A DNA stretch of 17,500 nucleotides from Stramonita haemastoma (taxonomy: Eukaryota > Mollusca > Gastropoda > Neogastropoda > Muricidae). The notes under the pieces are model-generated. The model did no database searches. It worked only from the letters and a program-made list of their open reading frames with translations, and was not told the DNA's origin. The number at the start of each line of letters is the position of its first letter. The stretch's first letter is position 1. Location of the stretch: positions 26,672,655 through 26,690,154 of the forward strand of contig CM060335.1 of assembly GCA_030674155.1 (NCBI GenBank), written 5' to 3'. Shown here one piece after another: positions 8,249 through 16,308 of this stretch. The position numbers were made by a program, and so were the translations under genes.

Positions 8249-8553
8249 CTCCTAGGCTAGAGCTCCAAGGTTCACCAATGCTGAGGTTTTGCGTATTTCC
8301 GTCTTTCCGTTATTCACCGGAAGCTGACATGACTTACGTGATCTTTCACATGCATATTTGATCTTCTGCGTGTGTATGTACATAAACGAAATGAAGGCAC
8401 TGGCAGGTCTGACCTCGGAGGCTGCAACTGAGAGATGGAAAAAATCCCCCACCATTAATTCACTAGACCCCGCGGCGGTTCAAACCCACGACTTTTATGG
8501 CTGCATGGGGTTGAAATCGACCATGCTTAACCACTCCGCTATGGTGTCCATCG
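8246..8553 (-). mobile_element. tRNA-derived SINE, family 4
   Basis: Read from 8553 on the minus strand it starts ATGGACACCATAGCGGAGTG with GGTTAAGC, a Leu/Ser tRNA-like A box. About 45 bases on there is a B-box-like GTGGGTTTGAACC. The remainder (8246-8430) is non-tRNA body. The head is not a functional tRNA: no cloverleaf could be closed by eye. The family is not otherwise present in the window. Confidence 0.65.
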
Positions 8554-8719
8554 TATATAATAGGTTGGTTAAAAAAAAATAATAATAATAAGTAAACAGT
8601 ATTGAGGATAATGTATAATTCAAAATTCAAATTCCAAATTCCAATACTTTATTTTCTCAAAAACAGATAAACTCACGGATGATTATAGGGAGGGTGGGGA
8701 GAAAAGTATTGCCAGACAG

Positions 8720-8760
8720 ACGGGAAGAGAGGAGAGGGGGGGGGGGGGGTAGAGAGAGTA
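8720..8760 (+). repeat. Poly-G / purine run
   Basis: GAGAGGAGAGG followed by an uninterrupted G run, then AGAGAGAG. It is low-complexity intron sequence. Confidence 0.8.
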
Positions 8761-8878
8761 GGTTGCAACATTACATACTCCACAATAACCACCCCACACA
8801 AACTAACAAACTCCACTCACACGCATGCATACTCTCTATGACAATAATCATTTTTTCTTTACCACCACCACTACTAAC

Positions 8879-9401
8879 GGGACGGGATAGCCTAGTGGTC
8901 AGAGCATTGCTCTTGCAATTTGACGACCTGGCTCGAGTCCCGGTCGAGGGGATTTTTCCCCTGGAGTTAACATCAGTGCTGACTCCGCTCTCCCCAAAAG
9001 TCCTTCGGACGAGACTTGAAACCGAGGCCCCGTGTGCGAACGCACGCAGAACATCTTGCGCACACGTTAAATCCTGTTCCGCTTTTCGTAAGAGTAGGCC
9101 ATCGTGTGCCGGTGGGAACAGCCACTCTGATAGGGAAACAAATACAGTTGCATGCAGGAAAAAGAAAAAATTGGGTAGGCGCTGCCCTTGTTGCGACGCG
9201 CTCTCCCCGGGGAGAGCAGCCCGAATTTCACTCAGAGAAATCTGCTGTGACATGAAGTGGTACAAAATACAAAATACAAACAGATGATAAGATTTACAAA
9301 ACTGCATGCCAACAGGGACTGGATGTAAAAAAGCACATGAGTGCTTATTCCATTATCCTCGATATAAAAGAATAAATAAATGAAGAAATAAATAAATAAA
9401 C
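8879..9401 (+). mobile_element. SINE family 2, full-length, with nested SINE
   Basis: The head GGGACGGGATAGCCTAGTGG carries an A box and TGGCTCGAGTCCCGGTCGAG carries a B box. Then come GGGGATTTTTCCCCTGGAGT, AACATCAGTGC, the core CCTTCGGACGAGACTTGAAA, ACGCACGCAGAACATCTTGC, and the tail AGCACATGAGTGCTTATTCC with (AATA)n. It is interrupted at 9122-9278 by the tail of a different SINE. The element lies in the intron before the SEA exon at 9483. Confidence 0.88.
9122..9278 (+). mobile_element. Nested, 5'-truncated SINE with AACAG target duplication
   Basis: AACAG at 9117-9121 is repeated at 9279-9283. Between them lies CCACTCTGATAGGGAAACA, CAGTTGCATGC, GGTAGGCGCTGCCCTTGTTG, CGACGCGCTCTCCCCGGG, AAATCTGCTGTGACATGAAG and an ACAAAATACAAAATACAAA tail. 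Sister copies of the host SINE (4303-4680, 1459-1710) lack it at the same point. It matches 1-135 and, inverted, 9797-9950. Confidence 0.85.
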
Positions 9402-9409
9402 CTTCTTCT

Positions 9410-9475
9410 TCACCACAACCACCACCACCATCACCACCACCACCATACCACCACCACCATCACCACCCCCTACCC
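9410..9475 (+). repeat. CACCAC simple repeat used as pyrimidine-rich tract
   Basis: (ACC)n/(CACCAC)n runs directly into CACCCCCTACCCCCTTCAG, the acceptor of the exon at 9483. The repeat therefore contributes to the 3' splice site. Confidence 0.8.
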
Positions 9476-9482
9476 CCTTCAG

Positions 9483-9610
9483 GCCAGGCAGCATCCAAGT
9501 GTGGTTCGCCCTGTTCTTCACGGACACGGCAGAGCCCTCAGAGGAGGACGTCCTGAGGACCCTCACCCGGGATGCCCTGCACTTCTCCAGCACCGTGGTT
9601 CTGGGGCAGG
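9483..9610 (+). CDS. SEA-domain glycoprotein: SEA exon 3 with GSIQV site
   Basis: The acceptor CCCCCTTCAG ends at 9482. Entered in phase 2 it gives R-PGSIQVWFALFFTDTAEPSE then EDVLRTLTRDALHFSSTVVL and GQ, leaving in phase 1 at CAGG|GTTGGT. This is the second half of the SEA fold. GS followed by hydrophobic beta residues is the place where many SEA domains cut themselves (consensus G|SVVV); here it is G|SIQV, so cleavage is likely but unproven. The donor GTTGGT is unusual, but it is the only one nearby that keeps the sequon-rich frame of the next exon. The local GC content is clearly higher than in the neighbouring exons. Confidence 0.88.
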
Positions 9611-9796
9611 GTTGGTGATGGCTGGCGGCAGTGCCCAGGTTCTCGCTGTCGCCCAGGTGTCTCAGCACAACGTCCTTCCCTCAGGGTCAGGTGGGCTCCT
9701 GTTGTCTGAAGGTCTCTGTAGTAGAGTGGGGTGGCGTGTGGAGTGAGGTGTAGGTGTTGTTTGGGGTGGGGTGCGGTGAGGTGTAAGGTGGTGTGT

Positions 9797-9950
9797 ATTT
9801 TGTATTTTGTACCACTTTATGTCACAGCAGATTTCTCTGCGTGAAATTCGGGCTGCTCTCCCCGTGACGAGCGGCCGCCACAAGTTCAGCGCCTACCCAT
9901 TTTGTTTTTGTTTTTTTCCTGCATGCAACTGTATTTGTTTCCCTGATGTT
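9797..9950 (-). mobile_element. SINE tail, inverted relative to 9122-9278
   Basis: The + strand reads TATTTTGTATTTTGTACCAC, CAGCAGATTTCTCTGCGTG, AATTCGGGCTGCTCTCCCC, GCGCCTACCCATTTTG, CTGCATGCAACTGTATTTG. This is the reverse complement of the 9122-9278 element over almost its full length. The pair flanks the SEA exon at 9483-9610. Confidence 0.85.
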
Positions 9951-9952
9951 TG

Positions 9953-10127
9953 TTTGATGTGGTGTGGTGTGGTGTGGTACGGTGTGGTGTGGTGTGGTGT
10001 GGTGTGGGGTGTGGTGTGATGCACTGTACTGTACTTTGCATGTAGTGTACTGAAGTGTGGTGTAATGCACTGTACTGTAATGTACTTATAGTGCACTGAG
10101 GGGTAGTGTAGTACACTTTACTGTAAT
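9953..10127 (+). repeat. GGTGT pentamer array and degenerate TGTACTGTA repeat
   Basis: GTGGTGTGGTGTGGT units run to about 10018 and are followed by loosely repeated ATGCACTGTACTGTA segments (10019, 10065). It is non-coding intron sequence. Confidence 0.8.
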
Positions 10128-10466
10128 ACCTTTTTCCGTCTTGTCCCTGAGGCGAGCTTGTTGCCACAAGTGCACTGCCACCAATAGTTTCCCCATTTTG
10201 CAAGTGTGTGTTTTCTATAAGTGTGTCTGCTTTGTCTACAGTATTTTGCCAGGGACAACTCTTTTGTTGTCGGTGATTCTTATACATGTGTTAACTGTAC
10301 TTTACACACAGGTAGTTGGTTTATTGTTTCATCTAAAAGACTAGCACCAAGACCAGTCCTCAAGGTTTAATGGATGGAGGGGGGGACTTTGGGTTCAAAC
10401 AACAATCGAATCTGCGACTTGTTGCATTTCTTGGAAAGCAGGTTACCTCTCGACGACCGATCACTG

Positions 10467-10468
<2 letters not shown>
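10128..10468 (-). mobile_element. Composite SINE with conserved core, minus strand
   Basis: Minus-strand reading begins near 10468 with GATCGGTCGTCGAGAGGTAA, a degraded tRNA-like head. It then passes the core CTAGTCTTTTAGATGAAACA with ATAAACCAA and continues to GTTGTCCCTGGCAAAATACTG. The same layout is present at 13455-13795. The core is related to that of family 2 (TTCGGAxGAGAC..AAACCGAGG), so two SINE families with different heads and tails share one central domain. Confidence 0.7.

Positions 10469-10547
<79 letters not shown>
10469..10547 (+). repeat. GT microsatellite
   Basis: About 39 uninterrupted GT units directly after the SINE head, 165 bases before the acceptor of the repeat exon. 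Confidence 0.97.
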
Positions 10548-10549
<2 letters not shown>

Positions 10550-10711
10550 AGAAGAGGGGGTGTACATTTTATCTGAGTTTTCAGAATATGTTCTTGTGTT
10601 TAACCGGTTACACTGTCAAGCAACGATTGAAGCATGAAGATTTTATAGTTATCCATTTAATTTTCTTATTTTAATATTTTTTGCTTTTGTTCTTTGTCCT
10701 TTTGTGGGCAG

Positions 10712-12528
10712 TTTCTCAACCAGAACCTACCACTAATCCCCCTGGTGTGATAAATAATACAGAGCTTAAAAACACTACAATGCTCGATCAAAACCAAACC
10801 ACGGGAAACAGTACCAGTTGGAGGTCAAATTTACCACCAGCGAAAACTACACAACCTCAGGATGGAACTACACACATCCAGGATGGAACTACACATATCC
10901 AGGATGGAACTACACACATCCAGGATGGAACTACACAACCTCAGGATGGAACTACACAATCCAGGATGGAACTACACAACTTCAGATGGAACTACACACA
11001 TCCAGGATGGAACTACACAACCTCAGGATGGAACTACACACATCCAGGATGGAACTACACAACCTCAGGATGGAACTACACACATCCAGGATGGAACTAC
11101 ACACATCCAGGATGGAACTACACAACCTCAGGATGGAACTACACACATCCAGGATGGAACTACACAACCTCAGGATGGAACTACACACATCCAGGATGGA
11201 ACTACACAACTCAGGATGGAACTACACACATCCAGGATGGAACTACACATATCCCGGATGGAACTACACACATCCAGGATGGAACTACACACATCAGGAT
11301 GGAACTACACAACCTCAGGATGGAACTACACATATTCCAGGATGGAACTACACAACCTCAGGATGGAACTACACACTCCAGGATGGAACTACACAACTCA
11401 GGATGGAATGACACATATCCAGGATGGAACTACACAACCTCAGGATGGAATGACACACATCCAGGATGGAACTACACATATCCAGGATGGAACTACACAC
11501 ATCCAGGATGGAACTACACAACCTCAGGATGGAACTACACATATCCAGGATGGAACTACACATATCCAGGATGGAACTACACACATCCAGGATGGAACTA
11601 CACATATCCAGGATGGAACTACACACATCCAGGATGGAACTACACATATCCAGGATGGAACTACACATATCCAGGATGGAACTACACATATCCAGGATGG
11701 AACTACACACATCCAGGATGGAACTACACAACCTCAGGATGGAATGACACATATCCAGGATGGAACTACACATACCAGGATGGAACTACACAACTTCAGG
11801 ATGGAACTACACATATCCAGGATGGAACTACACAACTTCAGGATGGAACTACACACATCCAGGATGGAACTACACATATCCAGGATGGAACTACACATAT
11901 CCAGGATGGAACTAACAACTCAGATGGAATGACACATATCCAGGATGGAACTACACACATCCAGGATGGAACTACACATATCCAGGATGGAACTACACAA
12001 CTTCAGGATGGAACTACACATATCCAGGATGGAACTACACAACTTCAGGATGGAACTACACATATCCAGGATGGAACTACACAACTTCAGGATGGAACTA
12101 CACATATCCAGGATGGAACTACACAACTTCAGGATGGAACTACACATATCCAGGATGGAACTACACAACTTCAGGATGGAACTACACATATCCAGGATGG
12201 AACTACACATATCCAGGATGGAACTACACAACTTCAGGATGGAACTACACAACTTCAGGATGGAACTACACATATCCAGGATGGAATGACACAACCCCAG
12301 GCTGGAACTACACATACCCAGGATGGAACTACACATACCCAGGATGGAACGATACAGCCTCAGGATGGAACGATACAATCCAAACTTGGAACTCCACAAC
12401 TCCTGGGTGGAATCTTACAACCCAAAACTCGAACTACACAGCCCAAGGTGAGAACTATACAACTTCAGAAGGCAGCTCCACTGGCGGAAATGTCACGAAC
12501 TCAGTATGACCCAACACTTAACAAATAA
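10712..12528 (+). CDS. SEA-domain glycoprotein: last exon, N-x-T-rich heptapeptide repeat stalk
   Basis: The acceptor TTTTGTGGGCAG ends at 10711. Entered in phase 1 from the SEA exon it starts V-SQPEPTTNPPGVINNTEL and contains sequons NNT, NTT, NQT and NST, a mucin-like linker. From 10861 it enters 72 copies of a 21-bp unit. The spliced frame stays open to TAA at 12526-12528 but switches between QDGTTxx, RMELHxx and GWNYTxx where units have lost or gained a base. The alternative frame, carrying an N-x-T about every seven residues through the degenerate end (WNDTASG, WNDTIQT, WNSTTPG, WNLTTQN), stops at TGA 12507-12509 after GGNVTNSV. The second is probably the ancestral tail. An AAG|GTGAGA donor-like site lies near 12449, so a further exon cannot be excluded. 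From codon 3166 the assembled product would be 745 residues. The family is not recognised beyond SEA. Confidence 0.75.
10861..12363 (+). repeat. 21-bp coding minisatellite, 72 units
   Basis: The unit is GATGGAACTACACACATCCA followed by G. I counted 72 units by hand: 62 are 21 bp and ten have other lengths (eight of 20, one of 19, one of 22), net -9 bases, which agrees with the span of 1503 bases. The variable part is CACATCC, CATATCC, CAACCTC or CAACTTC. Five units carry GAATGACAC in place of GAACTACAC. The flank after 12363 is a decayed continuation. All three sense frames of the unit are open. Confidence 0.97.
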
Positions 12529-13144
12529 CTAAACTGTGCATCTGCAGGGGGTGGGGGTGACTGTGGAGACATATAAACTTCCCTAGAAAATAATACATAT
12601 GCAAGACTGAATGATACTTTTTTTTCAAAAGAAGAATCACGCGCCAATAAGAAACTACACCATTTCAAGAAGGAAGTGCATTTTGGTGTACCAAGAATCC
12701 TCATGAGTCCTGTTAGTAGTAACGTCATAGCCAATATCCACAGTTCTTAGAGGAAAAAAAACTAACAGACATATTTCCCTCCATCCCCTGAAAATTCTTT
12801 CATTATGAATTCTATGTTTTACTTAGGCAGTGGTCAGGGGGGTGGGGGTCCCGTGAACAAGTTTTTATTAAAAAAAAAAAGAAGATAGTGATGGTCACTT
12901 GACTATTTGTCCATACCCTCTTCATGGAGGAGTTTAAATTAGGCCATCACACTTCTGGTAATACACAGCATGTTGGACAGACTTCGGGTAAAACAGAACT
13001 TTATAAGGGCGTGATACAATCTTTAATGTGGCCTTGTACTTCTCGGCATTAATTAATAACTCCATTATTGTGGTGTTTGTATTGCATTGCAGTGTATACT
13101 TTTTGCATTCTTTTGTATTTTTTAGTATTTCATTTTCAGTCACT
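12529..13144. other. Probable 3'UTR or flank of the SEA gene
   Basis: No coding signal. It contains two G-rich runs (12546-12556, 12837-12849) and ATTAAA at 12867-12872 directly followed by a run of A. The only poly(A)-like signal here is that weak ATTAAA, so the true 3' end of the gene is not settled. Confidence 0.4.
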
Positions 13145-13447
13145 GGGGACAGGATAGCTCAGTGGTCAGAGCACTCGCTTTCTCTAAGCTCAGGTTAAGC
13201 AGCATTGAACGTGATTACCAAGTGAATGGGTGACCGTTTGCGTGCATTCACTTCAGCACAGTCCCCCAGTTCACCCAGCTGTAAATGGGTACCTGCCCCC
13301 TTTAGAGTCAGGGAAGGTAAAGCAGTGAGGGAGAGGAGATGTGCACCACCCTCAACATGCTGGCTCTCAGAGATGCTGAGGTCTCTGACACCTTGCACCA
13401 CTACGACTGCATAGGTTATGGAAACATCTTTGCTTTTTTTTACCTTT
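13145..13447 (+). mobile_element. SINE family 1, full-length
   Basis: It starts GGGACAGGATAGCTCAGTGG and ends TTTGCTTTTTTTTACCTTTC. All landmarks of the copies at 3854 (+) and 7861 (-) are present: GTTAAGCAGCATTGAACGTG, ACCCAGCTGTAAATGGGTAC, GAGGGAGAGGAGATG, ATGCTGAGGTCTCTGACACC. It abuts the next SINE directly. Confidence 0.9.
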
Positions 13448-13454
13448 CCAGTCA

Positions 13455-13795
13455 CTGCAGTTTTCTGTGCGTGAAATTCGGGCTGCTATCCCCGAAGGGA
13501 GCGCGATACCAAAAGAACAGTGGCGTCCCTTTATAGTTTTTGTTAATTTTCCTGTCGGCAAGATTTTTTTCCTGTGAGAGTGGCTTTTATCTACAGAATT
13601 TTGCCAGGAACAACTTTTATAGCTGCGGAGTCGTTTATGCGTGCTAAATGAATGTTGATCAGGGGAGCTCAGTTTACATCGTTTCCTTCAAAAGGCTTAA
13701 ACCCAGACTAACTACTCAAGGCCTAATGGCTGGATAGGGGAAAGGTTTAAAACACAAACGAGAATTGGTACCATACTTCTTGCATTCTAGGCAGA
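13455..13795 (-). mobile_element. Composite SINE, minus strand, near full-length
   Basis: On the + strand the order is a tail segment (GTGCGTGAAATTCGGGCTGC, CCCCGAAGGGAG), a middle (GCCAGGAACAACTTTTATAG), the core (CTTCAAAAGGCTTAAACCC) and ACTCAAGGCCTAATGGCTGG near the head, ending GCATTCTAGGCAGAC. The tail part matches 9797-9950 and the head/core part matches 10128-10468, so this copy shows that both belong to one element. Confidence 0.75.
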
Positions 13796-13813
13796 CATTT
13801 CAGGGAGTCGTGC

Positions 13814-13856
13814 AATCTGAATACAGGAGAACATTGTTCCTTCCTGTATTCAGATT
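13814..13856. repeat. 15-bp perfect inverted repeat (hairpin)
   Basis: AATCTGAATACAGGA at 13814-13828 pairs with TCCTGTATTCAGATT at 13842-13856. The inner GAAC/GTTC can extend the stem past a two-base bulge, leaving an ATT loop. No coding frame or known element surrounds it. Confidence 0.85.
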
Positions 13857-13969
13857 ACAGGAAAGACAGGGAGATATTGTACCGACAGGTGTGGTATGCA
13901 TTAAAGATGTAGAAGTGTATTTAAGTGTCTTGCAGGGTTGTATGAAGTGAAGATGAAGAAATGTTTAAA

Positions 13970-13974
13970 AAGAA

Positions 13975-14047
<73 letters not shown>

Positions 14048-14048
14048 A
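13970..14048 (+). repeat. GAAA microsatellite
   Basis: AAGAAGAAG leads into about 17 GAAA units. Confidence 0.95.
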
Positions 14049-14115
14049 AAGGAAAAAAGGAAGACATTGTGCTGATCAAAATAGTGTATGATAGGATAAA
14101 ATAACTGTTGTGTAT

Positions 14116-14260
14116 GTACGCTTTAAAGATACTGTTGGCTGAACAATATTTTTCAAAATTCCACAGATAATCAGAACTCCCTGAAAGGTACGCTTTAAAG
14201 ATACTGTTGGCTGAACAATATTTTTCAAAATTCCACAGATAATCAGGAACTCCCTGAAAG
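14116..14260 (+). repeat. 72-bp tandem duplication
   Basis: Copy 1 is 14116-14187 and copy 2 is 14188-14260. They are identical (GTACGCTTTAAAGATACTGT to AACTCCCTGAAAG) except for one extra G in copy 2 (CAGGAACTCC against CAGAACTCC). Confidence 0.97.
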
Positions 14261-15475
14261 GAGCTAACACTATCCTACATTAAGGGGAAGAACCCCTCTT
14301 TCCCAGTATATGTGCACTGTGTGTATTTGCACAAACGTTGCCTACGTAGCACTTTCAGCACTTTTCTAAAAAATAAATTTTGGTCTGTCAAAACTCTCTT
14401 GCTGTTTTAAAACTAGGAGTTTGGGGTAGATAAATTCAATATCTTGTAAAAACAAAAACTTTTAGTCCACAAAATATAGCTTTACAATAGTCATGAGAGT
14501 GAATTTGACCCCACTAAACACGTTAAAAAGGACCACTGATGTACTAGTGTACTTCCAACACGAATCGTACTGAACAAAAAAAAGGGGGAGAAATGTTTTC
14601 TTACCTTACTATGTGTACAGAAAATATTGTACTTCCTCCTTGTCACAATGAAAAAGTAAATCCATGCATGCACAGTAAAAAGAAAATTGCGAAAATTTAA
14701 ACCACTGCATAGGAACGTGGTCCATCTTGCCACGCCTGCTAAGGTTCCCACAATTCCACAAAGTCTGATTTCCGCATGGGGTCTGTCTTTGGAAGTTAAT
14801 TACGAATGAACTATGACCCGCTCACTGACCTGCCAGGTCTTAATTGAAACAGCATGTGTCTGGCTAACTGGTGGGTGAGAAAGTTTGATTCTCTGTAGGA
14901 AGGAAAGCAGGAGAGTTTTTTTAAACTCTGTTGCCCGAATGTGGGCGTTGCGTGGTATCAAGCAGAGCCAATATTACCCGGTGGCGGGCACTACAAAGGA
15001 AAAAGGCTACCATGTCATAGTAGGGCCATCAAGCTTGTTTTTGAAGACTCAGGTATGGGTTTTCTCCCATCCTTGGATGTCATTCATGGGGTTCTCCCAC
15101 AACGCAGTGACCGTCCTGATTCGACCCCTATGGTTAGTTAGCTAGGGAAGACAAAAGAATTGGCTTTTTATTTCTTATTTCAATCTGGATATAGTTGTAC
15201 AGTTTTTGACTGACGTTAATTTGACAAGGATTTGGTAGCCCTCATAAAGTCTGTGTGGCTGACAAAGCTATAGAGGAAATAGATATTGGAATTGAGCGAA
15301 CTGCGCCAGTAGGTTTAATGTTGTGAGCTTTGCTTGTGTACTAATGCTTAATATTGATGTTTTGCATACTTTCATGTTTACATGAGCCGTTGCAAAAAAA
15401 ACTGGAAAAAAAATACATTGTTGTTGATAATGTGATTGTAGCAAACACGCATTCACCCGTGCGCGCTTGCACACA

Positions 15476-15477
<2 letters not shown>
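14261..15477. other. Intergenic or intronic, no gene seen
   Basis: Apart from an AATAAA at about 14370 I see no exon, SINE or tandem array that I can support. The block 14880-15150, with GGGTTTTCTCCCATCC and GGGGTTCTCCCACAACG, has the look of an old repeat, but no second copy exists in the window. Confidence 0.4.

Positions 15478-15554
<77 letters not shown>
15478..15554 (+). repeat. CA microsatellite
   Basis: About 38 CA units. It reads into the coding-like stretch that follows in one frame (HTHTHT), which is not evidence of a start. Confidence 0.97.
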
Positions 15555-15555
<1 letters not shown>

Positions 15556-15571
15556 ACGCAACCACACACTC

Positions 15572-16127
15572 TTTGACAATAGTGAAGAAAGTAGTAAGTT
15601 GTATGGTGGAGTTGGAAATGAAGAGAAAGAATGCGATAGTGATGACATGACTAGAATGAAAGACTATGTGTGTGATGGTAGGTCTGTTAGAGAAATGGAG
15701 GAAAATGTGTGTGATGCATTGGATGGGGTTGATGATAGTGAGAGAGCTGATTGGTGCGCTGACAGTGTGACTGGGCAGAATGTGCAGAGAGTGCGAAATA
15801 TGTTACTGATGAAAGGGAAACTGATGAGACAGGTCGCCCCTGCAGAGAACGAGTTGACCGCATAAAAGATGCTTTACTGAGGATGGACGCTTTATTTAAT
15901 AACAGTCAGTGGAAAGAGAAAGAAAACAGTGTAACCCAAAAGGAGCCACAGCTGAACCCAAAGGAATTCTTGCAGAGGTGTGCTGTGGTTGCAGTGGGAT
16001 AATGACATTAAACAGGAAAAACCATGTACGTAAAGACAGTAGTCCACAGATTACAATGTTAGCATGTGTTGCAGTTGTTACCATGATGTGGAAGCCATGC
16101 CTTGATGACTATTTAGCCTGTAATTAA
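15572..16127 (+). pseudogene. Coding-like remnant with frame breaks, unknown family
   Basis: Frame 1 (about 15572-15800) reads FDNSEESSKLYGGVGNEEKE, CDSDDMTRMKDYVCDGRS, VREMEENVCDALDGVDDSE and so on, an acidic and charged stretch. Near 15800 it loses sense, and the next frame continues YVTDERETDETGRPCRERVD, RIKDALLRMDALFNNSQWKE and LNPKEFLQRCAVVAVG to TAA at 16000-16002. A third frame continues IMTLNRKNHVRKDSSPQITM to a TAA at 16125-16127. ATTAAA (16123-16128) and T/GT-rich sequence follow. Both early segments look like real protein in composition, so one single-base deletion near 15800 is likely. It may be a decayed gene end, a retroposed fragment or an assembly error in a true last exon. 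I do not recognise the family. Confidence 0.45.
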
Positions 16128-16128
16128 A
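16123..16128 (+). terminator. Possible poly(A) signal ATTAAA
   Basis: ATTAAA, overlapping a TAA stop, is followed by TTTATTTTTAG and TATGTGTTTTGTG. This would fit the 3' end of the remnant at 15572-16127. Confidence 0.35.
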
Positions 16129-16228
16129 TAATCCATGTTTATTTTTAGTTAAGTATGTGTTTTGTGCCTAAGTCCTCTTCCCACTGTTGCCTTGTGAATG
16201 GCTTCTAGCTAGCAAAATAAACAATTCT

Positions 16229-16230
<2 letters not shown>

Positions 16231-16299
<69 letters not shown>

Positions 16300-16308
16300 C
16301 TCTCTCTC

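Noticed and set aside
8440..8553. tRNA gene (A- and B-box-like motifs, minus strand)
   Set aside because: No acceptor-stem closure by eye and a SINE body follows; the heads at 3854, 4303, 7861, 8879 and 13145 were rejected as tRNA genes for the same reason.
10861..12363. CRISPR-like array
   Set aside because: The units are contiguous without spacers, the sequence is in a spliced animal gene, and the period equals seven codons.
10982..12399. Minus-strand open frames over the 21-bp array (SSILDMC type)
   Set aside because: They exist only because the 21-bp unit has no stop in that frame. They have no start context, no splice partners and no domain, and end with the array.
14885..15145. Open frame MILCRKESRRVFLNSVARMW as a gene
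   Set aside because: No splice sites, no poly(A) signal and no recognisable domain; the sequence looks more like an old dispersed repeat.
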